Source of the DNA: Pseudonocardia oceani
GTDB taxonomy: Bacteria > Actinomycetota > Actinomycetes > Mycobacteriales > Pseudonocardiaceae
NCBI RefSeq assembly: GCF_019263585.2
Contig: NZ_JADQDF010000001.1
Coordinates: forward strand, 744,001-808,000
DNA length: 64,000 nt
Direction: 5' to 3'
This document shows, piece after piece, positions 15,168 through 23,589 of the stretch (position 1 is its first letter; each line of letters begins with the position of its first letter). Under the pieces are notes generated by a model. The model saw nothing but the letters and a program-made list of their open reading frames with translations, did no database searches and was not told the DNA's origin. The position numbers and the translations under genes are program-made.

Positions 15168-16649
15168 GTGAGCACCTTCCTCGGCCTGCCCGCCGCCCGC
15201 AGCGACGTCACCGCCCCCCGCGGGGTCGGGCACCTGCGCGGGGAGCAGTCCTTCCCCGACGCCGCCCGCGGCGCCCTGGCCGACTCCCAGCTGCGGCGCA
15301 ACCTCGGCCACGCCACCGCGACGATCCGCGGCAAGCGCGCGGCCGTCGTCGCCGAGTGCGACGACTGGGAGGAGCTTCGGCTCGCGGGCGAGGCCCTCAA
15401 GTCGTCGACGATGGCGCGCCTGGACCAGCACCTCGTGGAGCTGGAGGAGATGGTCACCGCGCGGGGCGGCGTCGTGCACTGGGCGCGCGACGCCCACGAG
15501 GCCAACGCGATCGTCACGCGGCTCGTGCGGGAGACGGGCGAGACCGAGGTCGTCAAGGTCAAGTCGATGGCCACGCAGGAGATCGGCCTCAACGACGCGC
15601 TCGCCGAGGCCGGCATCACCGCGCAGGAGACCGACCTCGCCGAGCTCATCGTGCAGCTGGGCGGTGACCTCGGCAGCCACATCCTCGTGCCCGCCATCCA
15701 CCGCAACCGCGCGGAGATCCGCGAGATCTTCCTGCGCGAGATGCCCGGCGTCGACCCCGAGCTGACGGCCGAGCCGCGCCGCCTCGCCGAGGCCGCGCGC
15801 CTGTACCTGCGCGAGCGGTTCCTGCGCGCGAAGGTCGCGATCTCGGGCGCCAACTTCGGCGTCGCGGAGTCCGGGACGCTGCTCGTCGTGGAGTCCGAGG
15901 GCAACGGCCGGATGTGCCTGACGCTGCCCGAGACGCTGATCACCGTGATGGGCATCGAGAAGGTCGTGCCGACGTGGCAGGACCTCGAGGTGTTCCTGCA
16001 GCTGCTCCCCCGCTCCTCGACGGGCGAGCGGATGAACCCCTACACCTCGGCCTGGACGGGCGTCACCCCCGGCGACGGCCCGCAGGCCTTCCACCTGGTG
16101 CTGCTCGACAACGGTCGCACCGCCACGCTGGCCGACGAGGTCGGGCGCGCGGCGCTGCACTGCATCAAGTGCTCGGCGTGCCTCAACGTCTGCCCGGTCT
16201 ACGAGCGCGCGGGCGGGCACGCCTACGGCTCGGTGTACCCCGGCCCGATCGGCGCGGTGCTCTCGCCGCAGCTGACGGGCGTCGAGGACAACGCGTCGCT
16301 GCCCTACGCCTCGTCGCTGTGCGGCGCCTGCTTCGACGCCTGCCCGGTGCGGATCGACATCCCGTCGCTGCTGGTGCGCCTGCGCGCGCAGCACGTCGAC
16401 GCCAATCGTGGCGGCGTCCCGTCGCCGGAGGCCGCCGCGATGGCCGCGGCGTCGTGGGTCATGTCCGACCCGCGCCGGTTCGCCGCCGCCGAGACCGCCT
16501 CGCGCCTGGGCCGCCTGCTCGGCCGCTCCACCGGCCGCATCGGCTCCCTGCCCCCGCCCCTGAGCGCGTGGACGGGCAGCCGCGACCTGCCCCGCCCGCC
16601 CGCGGAGTCGTTCCGGCAGTGGTGGGCCCGCGAGCGGGGCCAGTCGTGA
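15168..16649 (+). CDS. lutB: L-lactate utilisation iron-sulfur protein B
   Basis: A 493-aa protein with an N-terminal LUD domain and two 4Fe-4S motifs, CIKCSACLNVCPVY near residue 331 and CGACFDACPVRI near residue 384. Together with LutA and LutC it forms the L-lactate oxidation complex at the membrane surface. GTG at 15168 chosen because AGGAG lies about 10 bp upstream; the open frame continues to 15093 through the hairpin and is not conserved there. The length is normal for the family. Confidence 0.93.
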   Translation: MSTFLGLPAARSDVTAPRGVGHLRGEQSFPDAARGALADSQLRRNLGHATATIRGKRAAVVAECDDWEELRLAGEALKSSTMARLDQHLVELEEMVTARGGVVHWARDAHEANAIVTRLVRETGETEVVKVKSMATQEIGLNDALAEAGITAQETDLAELIVQLGGDLGSHILVPAIHRNRAEIREIFLREMPGVDPELTAEPRRLAEAARLYLRERFLRAKVAISGANFGVAESGTLLVVESEGNGRMCLTLPETLITVMGIEKVVPTWQDLEVFLQLLPRSSTGERMNPYTSAWTGVTPGDGPQAFHLVLLDNGRTATLADEVGRAALHCIKCSACLNVCPVYERAGGHAYGSVYPGPIGAVLSPQLTGVEDNASLPYASSLCGACFDACPVRIDIPSLLVRLRAQHVDANRGGVPSPEAAAMAAASWVMSDPRRFAAAETASRLGRLLGRSTGRIGSLPPPLSAWTGSRDLPRPPAESFRQWWARERGQS

Positions 16650-16674
16650 CCGGGCTCGCACACACCTCCCGGGG

Positions 16675-16724
16675 CCCGCACACAGGGCCGGACCTCTGTG
16701 CGACCCCCGCAACCTGTGTGCGGG
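16675..16724 (+). other. Intra-operon hairpin between lutB and lutC
   Basis: Perfect 12-bp arms CCCGCACACAGG (16675-16686) and CCTGTGTGCGGG (16713-16724) enclose a 26-nt loop. Both lut junctions therefore carry an inverted repeat, which suggests differential expression or stability of the three cistrons. Confidence 0.65.
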
Positions 16725-16731
16725 CGGCCCG

Positions 16732-17346
16732 GTGAGCGCCCGCGACGAGGTGCTGGGCCGCATCCGCGCCGCCAACAGCGCCGCCGGGCACCCGCTCGCC
16801 CGGCCCGTCCCCCGGGAGTACGCCCGCACCGGCACGCACGCGCCGGGCTCGGCCGCGGTGCTGGAGCTGCTGCGCGACCGGCTCGTCGACTACCGCGCCA
16901 CCGTCGTCGACGCGGACGGGGACGTGCCCGCGGCGATCGCCGGGGCACTGGCCGGGGTCGACGGCACCGTGCTCGTGCCCGCGGGCCTGCCCGACGGCTG
17001 GGTCCCCGGTGGCATCGCCGACACCGGGTTCTCCCCCGCCGAGCTCGACGGGGTCGCCGCCGTCGTCACGGGGGCGGCCGCGGTCTGCGCCGTCACCGGC
17101 ACGATCGCGCTCGACGCGGGCCCCGACCAGGGCCGGCGCGCGCTCACGCTCGTGCCCGACGTGCACGTGTGCGTGGTGCGGGCCGACCAGGTCGTCGAGA
17201 CGGTCCCCGAGCTGCTCGCCCGGCTCGACCCCGTCCGCCCGACGACGTTCGTCAGCGGCCCGTCGGCCACCAGCGACATCGAGCTGCACCGCGTCGAGGG
17301 CGTGCACGGACCGCGCACGCTCATCGTGGTGCTGGACGCCCCCTGA
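16732..17346 (+). CDS. lutC: L-lactate utilisation protein C (LUD domain)
   Basis: A 204-aa LUD-domain protein, third subunit of the lactate-oxidation complex. It starts MSARDEVLGRIRAAN at a GTG and shows the family's GTIALDAGPDQGRRALTLVP (about residues 123-142) and FVSGPSATSDIEL (about 175-187). Last gene of the operon, convergent with and only 3 bp from the MFS gene on the other strand. Confidence 0.9.
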   Translation: MSARDEVLGRIRAANSAAGHPLARPVPREYARTGTHAPGSAAVLELLRDRLVDYRATVVDADGDVPAAIAGALAGVDGTVLVPAGLPDGWVPGGIADTGFSPAELDGVAAVVTGAAAVCAVTGTIALDAGPDQGRRALTLVPDVHVCVVRADQVVETVPELLARLDPVRPTTFVSGPSATSDIELHRVEGVHGPRTLIVVLDAP

Positions 17347-17349
17347 CCC

Positions 17350-18780
17350 CTACCCGACGGTGACGGGCTCCCGCTCCACCACCCGCGCGGGGATGAGAAA
17401 CGTGACGGCCAGACCGGCGAGCGAGGCCCCGGCGGAGATCAGCAGCGCCACCTGGATCCCGACGGCCGACGGGAACACCGACCCGCCGACGCCGATCGTG
17501 AACCCGGCCAGCACCACCCCGGTGACGGCCGCCGACACCGAGGTGCCGACCGAGCGCATCAGCGAGTTGAGGCCGTTTCCCGCTGCCGACAGCTCGCGCG
17601 GCACGGCGCCCATGATCAGCGCGGGCATCGCGGCGTAGGAGATGCCGACGCCGCTGCTGATGATCACCGTGGCGAGCAGGACCGCGGGCACCGAGCCCGT
17701 GAGGAACGTCGTCGCCAGGTAGCCCGCGGCGATCACGGCGAGCCCGGTCATGAGCGTGGTGCGCGGCCCGCGCGCGGCGGTGGGCCGGGCCGACAGCGGC
17801 GACATCACCATCATCATCAGCCCGCCCGGCGCCATCACCAGGCCGGCCTGCAGCATCGACAGGCCCAGCCCGTAGCCGGTCTCCGGCGGTGCCTGCAGCA
17901 GCTGCGGGAACACCAGCGACGTCCCGAACATCGCGAACCCGGCCACGACCGACGCCAGGTTGGTGAACAGTACCGGGCGCCGCGCCGAGACCCGCAGGTC
18001 GACGAGCGGGTCGCGCACCCGCAGCTGCAGGACGCCCCACAGCACGAGCACGACCACCGACGTCGTGAACGCGCCGATCGTCAGCGGGCTCCCCCAGCCC
18101 CACTGCCCGCCCTTGACGACGCCGAGCAGCAGGCCGACCAGCCCGACCGCCAGCCCGAGCGCGCCGAGCACGGCGAACCGCCCCGTGGCCCGCACCTGCG
18201 ACTCCGGCACGACGACGGCCACCAGCAGCCCGCACAGCGCGCCGAGCACCGCGGAGAGCCAGAACAGCACCTGCCAGCTCGCGTTCTCCGCGACGATCGC
18301 CGACACCGGCAGGCCGATCGCGCCGCCGACGCCCAGGGTCGCGCTCATCAGCGCCATCGCCGAGCCCACCCGCTCGGGCGGCAGGACGTCGCGCATCATC
18401 GTGATCCCCAGCGGGATGATGCCCATCGCGGCGCCCTGCAGCCCGCGCCCGATGATCGCGGGAACGAGCGCGCTGCCCGCGGCCACCACCACCGAGCCGA
18501 CGACGAGCGTCGCGAAGCAGCCCAGCATCACCAGGCGCTTGCCGTAGAGGTCGCCCAGGCGGCCCGTCACCGGCATCATCACGGCCGCGACCAGCAGGGT
18601 GATCGTGACGACCCACGACGCGTCGGCCGGCGAGGCGTCGAGCAGCCGCGGCAGGGCCGGGACCAGCGGGATCACCAGCGTCTGCATGAACGACGCGATC
18701 AGCCCGCCCGAGCACAGGGCGGCGACGACCAGCCGGGGCGAGGCGGCGACCCGACGTGCGACGGCCGGACGTCGGATCAC
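17350..18780 (-). CDS. MFS transporter, DHA2-type drug exporter
   Basis: A 476-aa integral membrane protein with about 14 hydrophobic segments. Motif A is present as GRLGDLYGKRLVMLG near residue 72, and motif C-like GATLGVGGAIGLPVSA-type glycines lie near 150 (here SATLGVGGAIGLPVSA). Such proteins export drugs or metabolites by proton antiport. GTG at 18780 (VIRRPAV...) is chosen because GGGGGA lies 5 bp upstream; the open frame running to 19215 overlaps the divergent MarR gene and is not real. Divergent from the MarR regulator across a 72-bp promoter region holding a perfect palindrome. Confidence 0.9.
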   Translation of the reverse strand: MIRRPAVARRVAASPRLVVAALCSGGLIASFMQTLVIPLVPALPRLLDASPADASWVVTITLLVAAVMMPVTGRLGDLYGKRLVMLGCFATLVVGSVVVAAGSALVPAIIGRGLQGAAMGIIPLGITMMRDVLPPERVGSAMALMSATLGVGGAIGLPVSAIVAENASWQVLFWLSAVLGALCGLLVAVVVPESQVRATGRFAVLGALGLAVGLVGLLLGVVKGGQWGWGSPLTIGAFTTSVVVLVLWGVLQLRVRDPLVDLRVSARRPVLFTNLASVVAGFAMFGTSLVFPQLLQAPPETGYGLGLSMLQAGLVMAPGGLMMMVMSPLSARPTAARGPRTTLMTGLAVIAAGYLATTFLTGSVPAVLLATVIISSGVGISYAAMPALIMGAVPRELSAAGNGLNSLMRSVGTSVSAAVTGVVLAGFTIGVGGSVFPSAVGIQVALLISAGASLAGLAVTFLIPARVVEREPVTVG

Positions 18781-18816
18781 GGAGGTCCCCCTGGTACTCG
18801 GTAGCACGGCTAACCT

Positions 18817-18831
18817 TGTGTACCGTACACA
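18817..18831. promoter_or_regulatory. MarR operator palindrome
   Basis: TGTGTACCGTACACA is a perfect 7-1-7 palindrome midway between the divergent MFS exporter and MarR starts. It overlaps where both promoters should lie, as expected for autoregulation plus control of the exporter. Confidence 0.7.
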
Positions 18832-18852
18832 CGCCGCGGCCGGGAGGTGCAC

Positions 18853-19326
18853 GTGACGGAGGACCCGATCGACGCCCTGGCGCGCGAGTTCATGCTCGTC
18901 GGACGCCACCACCTCTCCCCCGCCCGCATCCCCGGCGCCCTCGACCGCTCGGCCTACGTCGTGCTCAGCCGCCTCGAGGCCGGCGGCCCGCTCACCGCCC
19001 GCGGCATCGCGGACGCGCTGAACCTGGAGATCTCCACCGTCACGCGACAGGTCGGGGCCATGCGCCGCGCCGGGCTGGTGGAGCGCACGCCCGACCCCGA
19101 CGGCGGCGCGGCCCACCTGCTGCGCCCCACCGCCACCGGGCTGCGCCGCCTCGCCGCCGACCGCGCGGCCTACCGCAGCGGGATCGGCACGGTCCTGGCC
19201 GGATGGTCCACCCACGACGTCGACGAGCTCAACCGCCTGCTCCGCCGCCTCAACGAGGACATCGAGCAGCGCCAGTCCGGTGTCTGGCCGCGCCCGCCGG
19301 CGCCGGACCGCGCCGCCTCACGCTGA
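18853..19326 (+). CDS. MarR-family transcriptional regulator
   Basis: A ~157-aa winged-helix regulator. The recognition region reads TARGIADALNLEISTVTRQV (about residues 47-66) and the wing GLVERTPDPDGGAAHLL follows. It probably represses the divergent exporter and responds to a drug or aromatic acid. Two GTG codons compete, at 18847 and 18853; the second has GGGAGG 6 bp upstream and is preferred. Confidence 0.88.
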   Translation: MTEDPIDALAREFMLVGRHHLSPARIPGALDRSAYVVLSRLEAGGPLTARGIADALNLEISTVTRQVGAMRRAGLVERTPDPDGGAAHLLRPTATGLRRLAADRAAYRSGIGTVLAGWSTHDVDELNRLLRRLNEDIEQRQSGVWPRPPAPDRAASR

Positions 19327-19348
19327 CCCCGCCTCACGCTGACCCGCC

Positions 19349-19984
19349 TCACACCGGCCCCGCCCCGAACCGCTCCCGGTGCACCGCCTCGCCGAGCGGG
19401 CGCCGGGCGCGCCAGCGGTGGCGCTCCAGGTCCGGCACCTCCTCCAGGTGACTGACCGGCCCGACGCACAGCCACGCCACGGGCCGCACACCCTCGGGCG
19501 CGCCGACCAGCTCGCGCAGGAACGGCTCGCGGTAGAACGAGACCCAGCCGACGCCCAGCCCCTCCGCCGTCGCCGCGAGCCACAGGTTCTGCACGGCCAG
19601 GAGGGTCGAGAACAGGACGGTGTCGGGCACGGTCGCGGCACCCAGCACGTGCGGACCGCCGCGGTCGGGGTCGCAGGTCACCACGATCCCCGCGGCCGCC
19701 CCGAGGATCCCCTGCACGGTGATCGGCCCGAAGGTCGCGGCGCGCTCGGCGTCCAGGCCCGCTGCGAACTCCCGCCGCTGCTCCTCGACGTGCGCGGCGA
19801 ACCGGGCGCGCACGGTGCGGTCGCGGACGACGACGAAGTCCCAGGGCTGGGTCAGGCCGACGCTCGGGGCGCGGTGCGCGGCGTCGAGCACCCGCCACAG
19901 CACGTCCTCCTCCAGCGGGGCGTCGACGAACTCGGTGCGGACGTCGCGGCGGCGGGCGATCACGTCGTACAGGTCGCGGGACAC
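19349..19984 (-). CDS. bluB: 5,6-dimethylbenzimidazole synthase, BluB-like nitroreductase
   Basis: A 211-aa flavoprotein. BluB signatures include RRRDVRTEF near residue 10, AHRAPSVGLTQPWDFVVV near 36, IVVTCDPDRGG near 100 and QNLWLAATAEGLGVGWVSFY near 131-150. BluB cleaves FMNH2 with O2 to give dimethylbenzimidazole, the lower ligand of cobalamin. GTG start 11 bp after the MFS stop. It is the last gene of an SMP-30/GntR/MFS/BluB operon. Another member of the nitroreductase superfamily remains possible, but the match of motifs favours BluB. Confidence 0.82.
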   Translation of the reverse strand: MSRDLYDVIARRRDVRTEFVDAPLEEDVLWRVLDAAHRAPSVGLTQPWDFVVVRDRTVRARFAAHVEEQRREFAAGLDAERAATFGPITVQGILGAAAGIVVTCDPDRGGPHVLGAATVPDTVLFSTLLAVQNLWLAATAEGLGVGWVSFYREPFLRELVGAPEGVRPVAWLCVGPVSHLEEVPDLERHRWRARRPLGEAVHRERFGAGPV

Positions 19985-19995
19985 GGCGGTCGACG

Positions 19996-21189
19996 CTACC
20001 GGCGCGGCACGCTCCCCAGCGCGCACCCCGCGGCCACCAGCGCCACCGCCGCCAGCACGACGAACACCGCCGGGTAGCCGCCGAGCACGTCGGCCAGCGC
20101 GGCCCCCGCCCACGGCGCCAGCGCCGTCGCCAGCATCACCGGGGCGGACAGGATCCCGCCCAGGCGCCCGTAGTGCGTGGCGCCCCAGCGGTCGCTCACG
20201 GCCGTCGCCTGGAAGAGCGTGAGCACCCCGCGGGCCGTGCCGGCCAGCACCGCGACGGCCACGAGCAGCGCCGTCGGCCCGGGCACCACCGCCATCAGCA
20301 GGGTCGTGGCCGCCACCGCCAGCAGGATGACGAGCCCGCGCCCGCGCACCGAGAACGAGCGGACGAGCCAGCCGTAGCCCAGCCGCCCCGCGGTCTGCCC
20401 GAGCCCGCCCAGGCCCAGCGCCCATGCGGCCTCGCTCGTGCTCAGGCCCCGCTCGACCAGCAGCGGCACCTGGTTGACGATCACCGCGAACGCCGTGAAC
20501 GACCCCAGCCCGACGGCGAGCACCGCGAGCACGAACGGGCGGCTGCGGGCGATCGCGCCCGGGTCCGCACCCGCCGACGCCTCCTCCGGGTCGGGGCCGG
20601 GCCAGGGCCCGCGCAGCCCGAACAGGTGCGCCGGCACGGTCGTCACGGCGAGCACGACGGCCAGGACGAGGTAGGTCCGCCGCCAGTCCGACGCCTCGAC
20701 GAGCGCGGCCGTGAGCGGCGCGAAGATCGCGCTGGCGAGCCCCGCCAACAGCGTGACGGCCGTGAGCGCGGTGACCCGGCGCGGCCCCCACCAGCGCGTG
20801 AGCGCGGCGAACGCGGGCGGGTAGAGCGTGCCGGCCATCGCCAGCCCGGCCAGCGCCCAGGACGCGAAGAACCAGGGCAGCGTCGGGGCGGTCGCGATCC
20901 CGAGCAGTGCGGGCACCCCGAGCAGCGAGCCCGTCGTCATGACGACGCGGGGGCCGTGCCGGTCGAGCACCCGCCCGGCCGGGATCCCCGCCAGCGCCGA
21001 CACGACCAGCCCCGTCGAGAAGGCGGCGGTGACCGTCGAGAGCGGCCAGCCGGTGTCGGCCGTGATCGACGACGCCAGCACGGGGAAGGCGTAGTAGAGG
21101 ATCCCCCAGCTCACGACCTCGGTGGCGCACAGCACGACGAGCACCCGGCGCAGAGCGGACGGGGAGAGCACGGTCACGGGGTCGGGCAC
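19996..21189 (-). CDS. MFS transporter
   Basis: A 397-aa, 12-helix transporter of the MFS_1 type. Motif A is GIPAGRVLDRHGPRVVM near residue 64 and the second-half copy is LGYGWLVRSFSVRGR near 266. The GTG at 21189 lies 2 bp after the gntR stop, so translation is probably coupled; no separate ribosome site is visible. Placed between a GntR regulator and BluB. The substrate is unknown; given an SMP-30 lactonase and a GntR sensor in the operon, a sugar acid or related organic acid is plausible, but this is inference. Confidence 0.85.
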   Translation of the reverse strand: MPDPVTVLSPSALRRVLVVLCATEVVSWGILYYAFPVLASSITADTGWPLSTVTAAFSTGLVVSALAGIPAGRVLDRHGPRVVMTTGSLLGVPALLGIATAPTLPWFFASWALAGLAMAGTLYPPAFAALTRWWGPRRVTALTAVTLLAGLASAIFAPLTAALVEASDWRRTYLVLAVVLAVTTVPAHLFGLRGPWPGPDPEEASAGADPGAIARSRPFVLAVLAVGLGSFTAFAVIVNQVPLLVERGLSTSEAAWALGLGGLGQTAGRLGYGWLVRSFSVRGRGLVILLAVAATTLLMAVVPGPTALLVAVAVLAGTARGVLTLFQATAVSDRWGATHYGRLGGILSAPVMLATALAPWAGAALADVLGGYPAVFVVLAAVALVAAGCALGSVPRR

Positions 21190-21191
21190 GC

Positions 21192-21953
21192 TCAGCGCGC
21201 GAGGCCCAGGCGGTAGCCGCCGCGCGTGGAGAAGTCGGCGGTGACGGTGAAGCGGTCGCCCCGCACCAGCGTGTGCCGCCACTCCACGGCGTCGGACCCG
21301 ACGAGCCCGAGCCGCTCGATCGCGAACGCGGCGACGTCCGGGCCGACGGCGAGCAGGTCGCGCTCGGCCTCGCTGGGCACGACCGCGCGGATGTCCTCGC
21401 GCCCCGCGGTGAGCGTGATGCCGCAGGCCCGCGCGAGCTCGGCGTAGAGGGCGGTGTGGGTGAAGTCGACGTCGAGCAGGGGCGCGGCGATCGCGTGCGG
21501 CAGCCAGACGCGGTCGACGGCGAGCGGCGCGGTGCCGGCCATGCGCAGCCGCTCCAGGAACACCAGCGGCGTCGACTCCTCCAGCCCCAGCCGCGCGGCG
21601 ATCACCCCGTCGGCCCGCACCTCCAGGGTCCGCACGACGCTGCGCTGGCTCAGCCCGGCCGCCTCGACCGAGGAGAACAGGCTGTACAGCGCGCCGAGCG
21701 GCTGGCGGATCTCGGCCGGCTCGGCCAGGCGGGGCGAGCGCCCGCGCCCGGCGACGACCGTGCCCTCGTCGCGCAGGCGGCGCAGCGCCTCCCGCACGGT
21801 GTGCCGGCTGACGCCGTACTCGCCGACGAGCACGAGCTCACCGGGGAAGGCGTCGGCGAACTCGCCGGCGTCCAGGCGGCGGCGCAGGTCGGCGAGGAGC
21901 TGCGACCACAGCGGGTCGTGGCGGGCGCGGTCGAGGGAACGCGCTCCGGTCAC
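21192..21953 (-). CDS. GntR-family transcriptional regulator (UTRA/HutC type)
   Basis: A 253-aa protein. An N-terminal winged helix contains GEYGVSRHTVREALRRLRDE (about residues 47-66), and a C-terminal UTRA-like effector domain carries LVFLERLRMAGTAPLAVDR. The GTG at 21953 overlaps the SMP-30 stop (GTGA), a mark of translational coupling. It likely controls its own operon in response to a small molecule handled by the SMP-30 enzyme and MFS transporter. Confidence 0.9.
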   Translation of the reverse strand: MTGARSLDRARHDPLWSQLLADLRRRLDAGEFADAFPGELVLVGEYGVSRHTVREALRRLRDEGTVVAGRGRSPRLAEPAEIRQPLGALYSLFSSVEAAGLSQRSVVRTLEVRADGVIAARLGLEESTPLVFLERLRMAGTAPLAVDRVWLPHAIAAPLLDVDFTHTALYAELARACGITLTAGREDIRAVVPSEAERDLLAVGPDVAAFAIERLGLVGSDAVEWRHTLVRGDRFTVTADFSTRGGYRLGLAR

Positions 21954-22840
21954 GCGCCCATCCCACCACGCCCGGCGGGTTCCCAGTACGAGGTCGGCAG
22001 CCCGCGCGCCCCCGGCCGGGCGACGTGCAGGCGTCCGGAGTCCGGGTGGGCGGCGAGCTCGTCGTCGGACATGCCCTGGCGCGCGGTCGTGATCACCAGC
22101 AGGTCGAGGTCGGGCCCGGCGAAGGCGACGCAGGTCGGGTGCGGGGCGTCGAGCTCGACGTGGCCGGCGACCTCGCCGTCGGGGGTGCGGCACTCGACCC
22201 GCCCGCCGTCGTAGAGCGCGATCCACAGCCGGCCGTCGGCGTCGACGCACATCCCGTCGGGCGAGCCCTCGACGGTGCACAGCACGCGCCGCTCCCCCAC
22301 CGCGCCCGTCTCCGGGTCGTAGTCGCGCTGCCAGATCGTCCCGGGGATCGTGTCGATGCTGTAGAGCCGGTCGCCGGCGGGACTCCAGGCCAGGCCGTTC
22401 GACAGGTCGAGGTCGGTGTCGAGCGGCACGACGGCGTCGCCCTCGAGGCGGACGAGGACCTCCTCGCCGGTGCGGTCGTCCTGGGCGAGGCTGCCGACGA
22501 GGAACCGGCCACCGGGGTCGACGGCGCCGTCGTTGAGGCGGCTGCGCCGCCCGGCGGGCAGCACGCGCGCGACCTCGGTGCGCCGCCCGTCCGGCTCGAC
22601 GGAGGTGAGCACCTGGCGCTCCGCGACGAGCAGCCCGCCGTCGGCGCGCAGGGCGACCGCGCCGACCGTCGAGTCGAACGCGTGGCGGCCGGTGACGTGC
22701 ACGGCGTCGCCGTCGATGCGGCCCTCCAGCACGGCGCCCCCGACGATGTCGACCCAGAGCAGCCGCTCGCGCGGTGCGTCCCAGACGGGGCCCTCACCCA
22801 GAGTGCAGACCTCGTCGGAGGCCGGAGTCGCGATGGTCAC
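21950..22840 (-). CDS. SMP-30/gluconolactonase-like beta-propeller hydrolase
   Basis: A 296-aa calcium-dependent lactonase-type propeller. The metal-ligand Glu lies in TLGEGPVWD near residue 15, SRLNDGAVDPGGRFLVGSL near 99 supplies the Asn/Asp site, DLSNGLAWS near 146 and GSPDGMCVDADGRLWIALYD near 190 complete the signature. It probably hydrolyses a sugar lactone. First gene of a four-gene operon with tightly overlapping ends. GTG start; the stop overlaps the GntR start. Confidence 0.88.
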   Translation of the reverse strand: MTIATPASDEVCTLGEGPVWDAPRERLLWVDIVGGAVLEGRIDGDAVHVTGRHAFDSTVGAVALRADGGLLVAERQVLTSVEPDGRRTEVARVLPAGRRSRLNDGAVDPGGRFLVGSLAQDDRTGEEVLVRLEGDAVVPLDTDLDLSNGLAWSPAGDRLYSIDTIPGTIWQRDYDPETGAVGERRVLCTVEGSPDGMCVDADGRLWIALYDGGRVECRTPDGEVAGHVELDAPHPTCVAFAGPDLDLLVITTARQGMSDDELAAHPDSGRLHVARPGARGLPTSYWEPAGRGGMGA

Positions 22841-22850
22841 GCGCCCGAGG

Positions 22851-23255
22851 CTAGCCCGACACGCCCCGGCGGGCAGCGGCGCGGCGGGCCGCGGCGACGA
22901 GCTGATCGGGCAGCAGGTGCGGCGGCAGCAGGTGCGGGTCGAGGTCCCCGGCGCGCAGCCACGCCCCGAGCGCCGCGACGTCGGCGGAGGTGCGCAGCGG
23001 GCCGACGGCGACGGCGTGCGCGGTCGGGCGGCGCTCGGCGTCGCAGGGCTGGACGACGACCACGGGCGCCACCGGCCGCTCCGCGCACACCGCCCCGCCG
23101 AGCAGGCACCCGGCGCTCACCAGCACCCCCTGCTCGCTGCTGCGCACCACCGCCCGCAGCTCGGCGGCGACGGCGTCGCCGACGGTCGCGGGGTCGCCCG
23201 TGCCGCAGCGCCCGGCGATGCAGGACAGGGCCGTGTACCCGGAACAAGTGGCCAT
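22851..23255 (-). CDS. Uncharacterised cysteine-containing protein, possible [2Fe-2S] ferredoxin-like fold
   Basis: A 134-aa protein starting MATCSGYTALSCIAGRCG. Cysteines at about 4, 12 and 17, with CLLGGAVC near 50 and PCDAE near 70, suggest metal or Fe-S binding; the spacing resembles thioredoxin-like [2Fe-2S] ferredoxins, but I cannot confirm it. It is transcribed divergently from the zinc-free ribosomal protein L31 gene, with a candidate Zur box between them. This points to a role in zinc limitation. It lies 10 bp upstream of the SMP-30 operon start on the same strand and could be its first gene. Confidence 0.7.
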   Translation of the reverse strand: MATCSGYTALSCIAGRCGTGDPATVGDAVAAELRAVVRSSEQGVLVSAGCLLGGAVCAERPVAPVVVVQPCDAERRPTAHAVAVGPLRTSADVAALGAWLRAGDLDPHLLPPHLLPDQLVAAARRAAARRGVSG

Positions 23256-23273
23256 GGGGCTACGTTGATGCAA

Positions 23274-23289
23274 TCGACAATCGTTGTCA
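23274..23289. promoter_or_regulatory. Candidate Zur box
   Basis: On the minus strand TGACAACGATTGTCGA, an inverted repeat of TGACAA / TTGTC(G)A about the centre CGAT, as in actinobacterial Zur sites. It lies 18 bp from the divergent cysteine-protein start and 21 bp from rpmE2, the classic Zur target. Confidence 0.7.
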
Positions 23290-23310
23290 ACTAGTGAGAA
23301 GAGGTCCGCC

Positions 23311-23562
23311 GTGCGACCGAACATCCACCCCGCCTACGGTCCCGTCGTCTACCAGGACCAGTCGACCGGTGACCGCTTCCTCACCCGCTCGACCGCCTCC
23401 TCCCGCGAGACGACGGTCTGGACCGACGGGAACACCTACCCGCTCGTGACGATCGACGTCACCGCCTACTCCCACCCGTTCTGGACGGGCGGCGCACGCG
23501 TCCTCGACGCCGCGGGGCAGGTCGAGAAGTTCAACCGGCGCTACGGGAAGCGCCGCGCCTGA
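23311..23562 (+). CDS. rpmE2: Type B (zinc-independent) 50S ribosomal protein L31
   Basis: An 83-aa protein starting [20 protein letters not shown]. It matches type B L31, which lacks the CxxC zinc ligands; no cysteine is present at all. Such copies replace zinc-containing L31 in zinc starvation, freeing zinc. GTG at 23311 chosen to fit the family N-terminus and the position of the Zur box; the open frame extending to 23284 would include half the operator. Confidence 0.93.
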   Translation: MRPNIHPAYGPVVYQDQSTGDRFLTRSTASSRETTVWTDGNTYPLVTIDVTAYSHPFWTGGARVLDAAGQVEKFNRRYGKRRA

Positions 23563-23589
23563 CGGTCCACCCGCCCCGATACTGGGCGG

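Noticed and set aside
19984..21130. Fusion of BluB with upstream sequence (593-codon frame)
   Set aside because: The upstream part is the shadow of the MFS transporter gene in another frame; BluB starts at the GTG at 19984.
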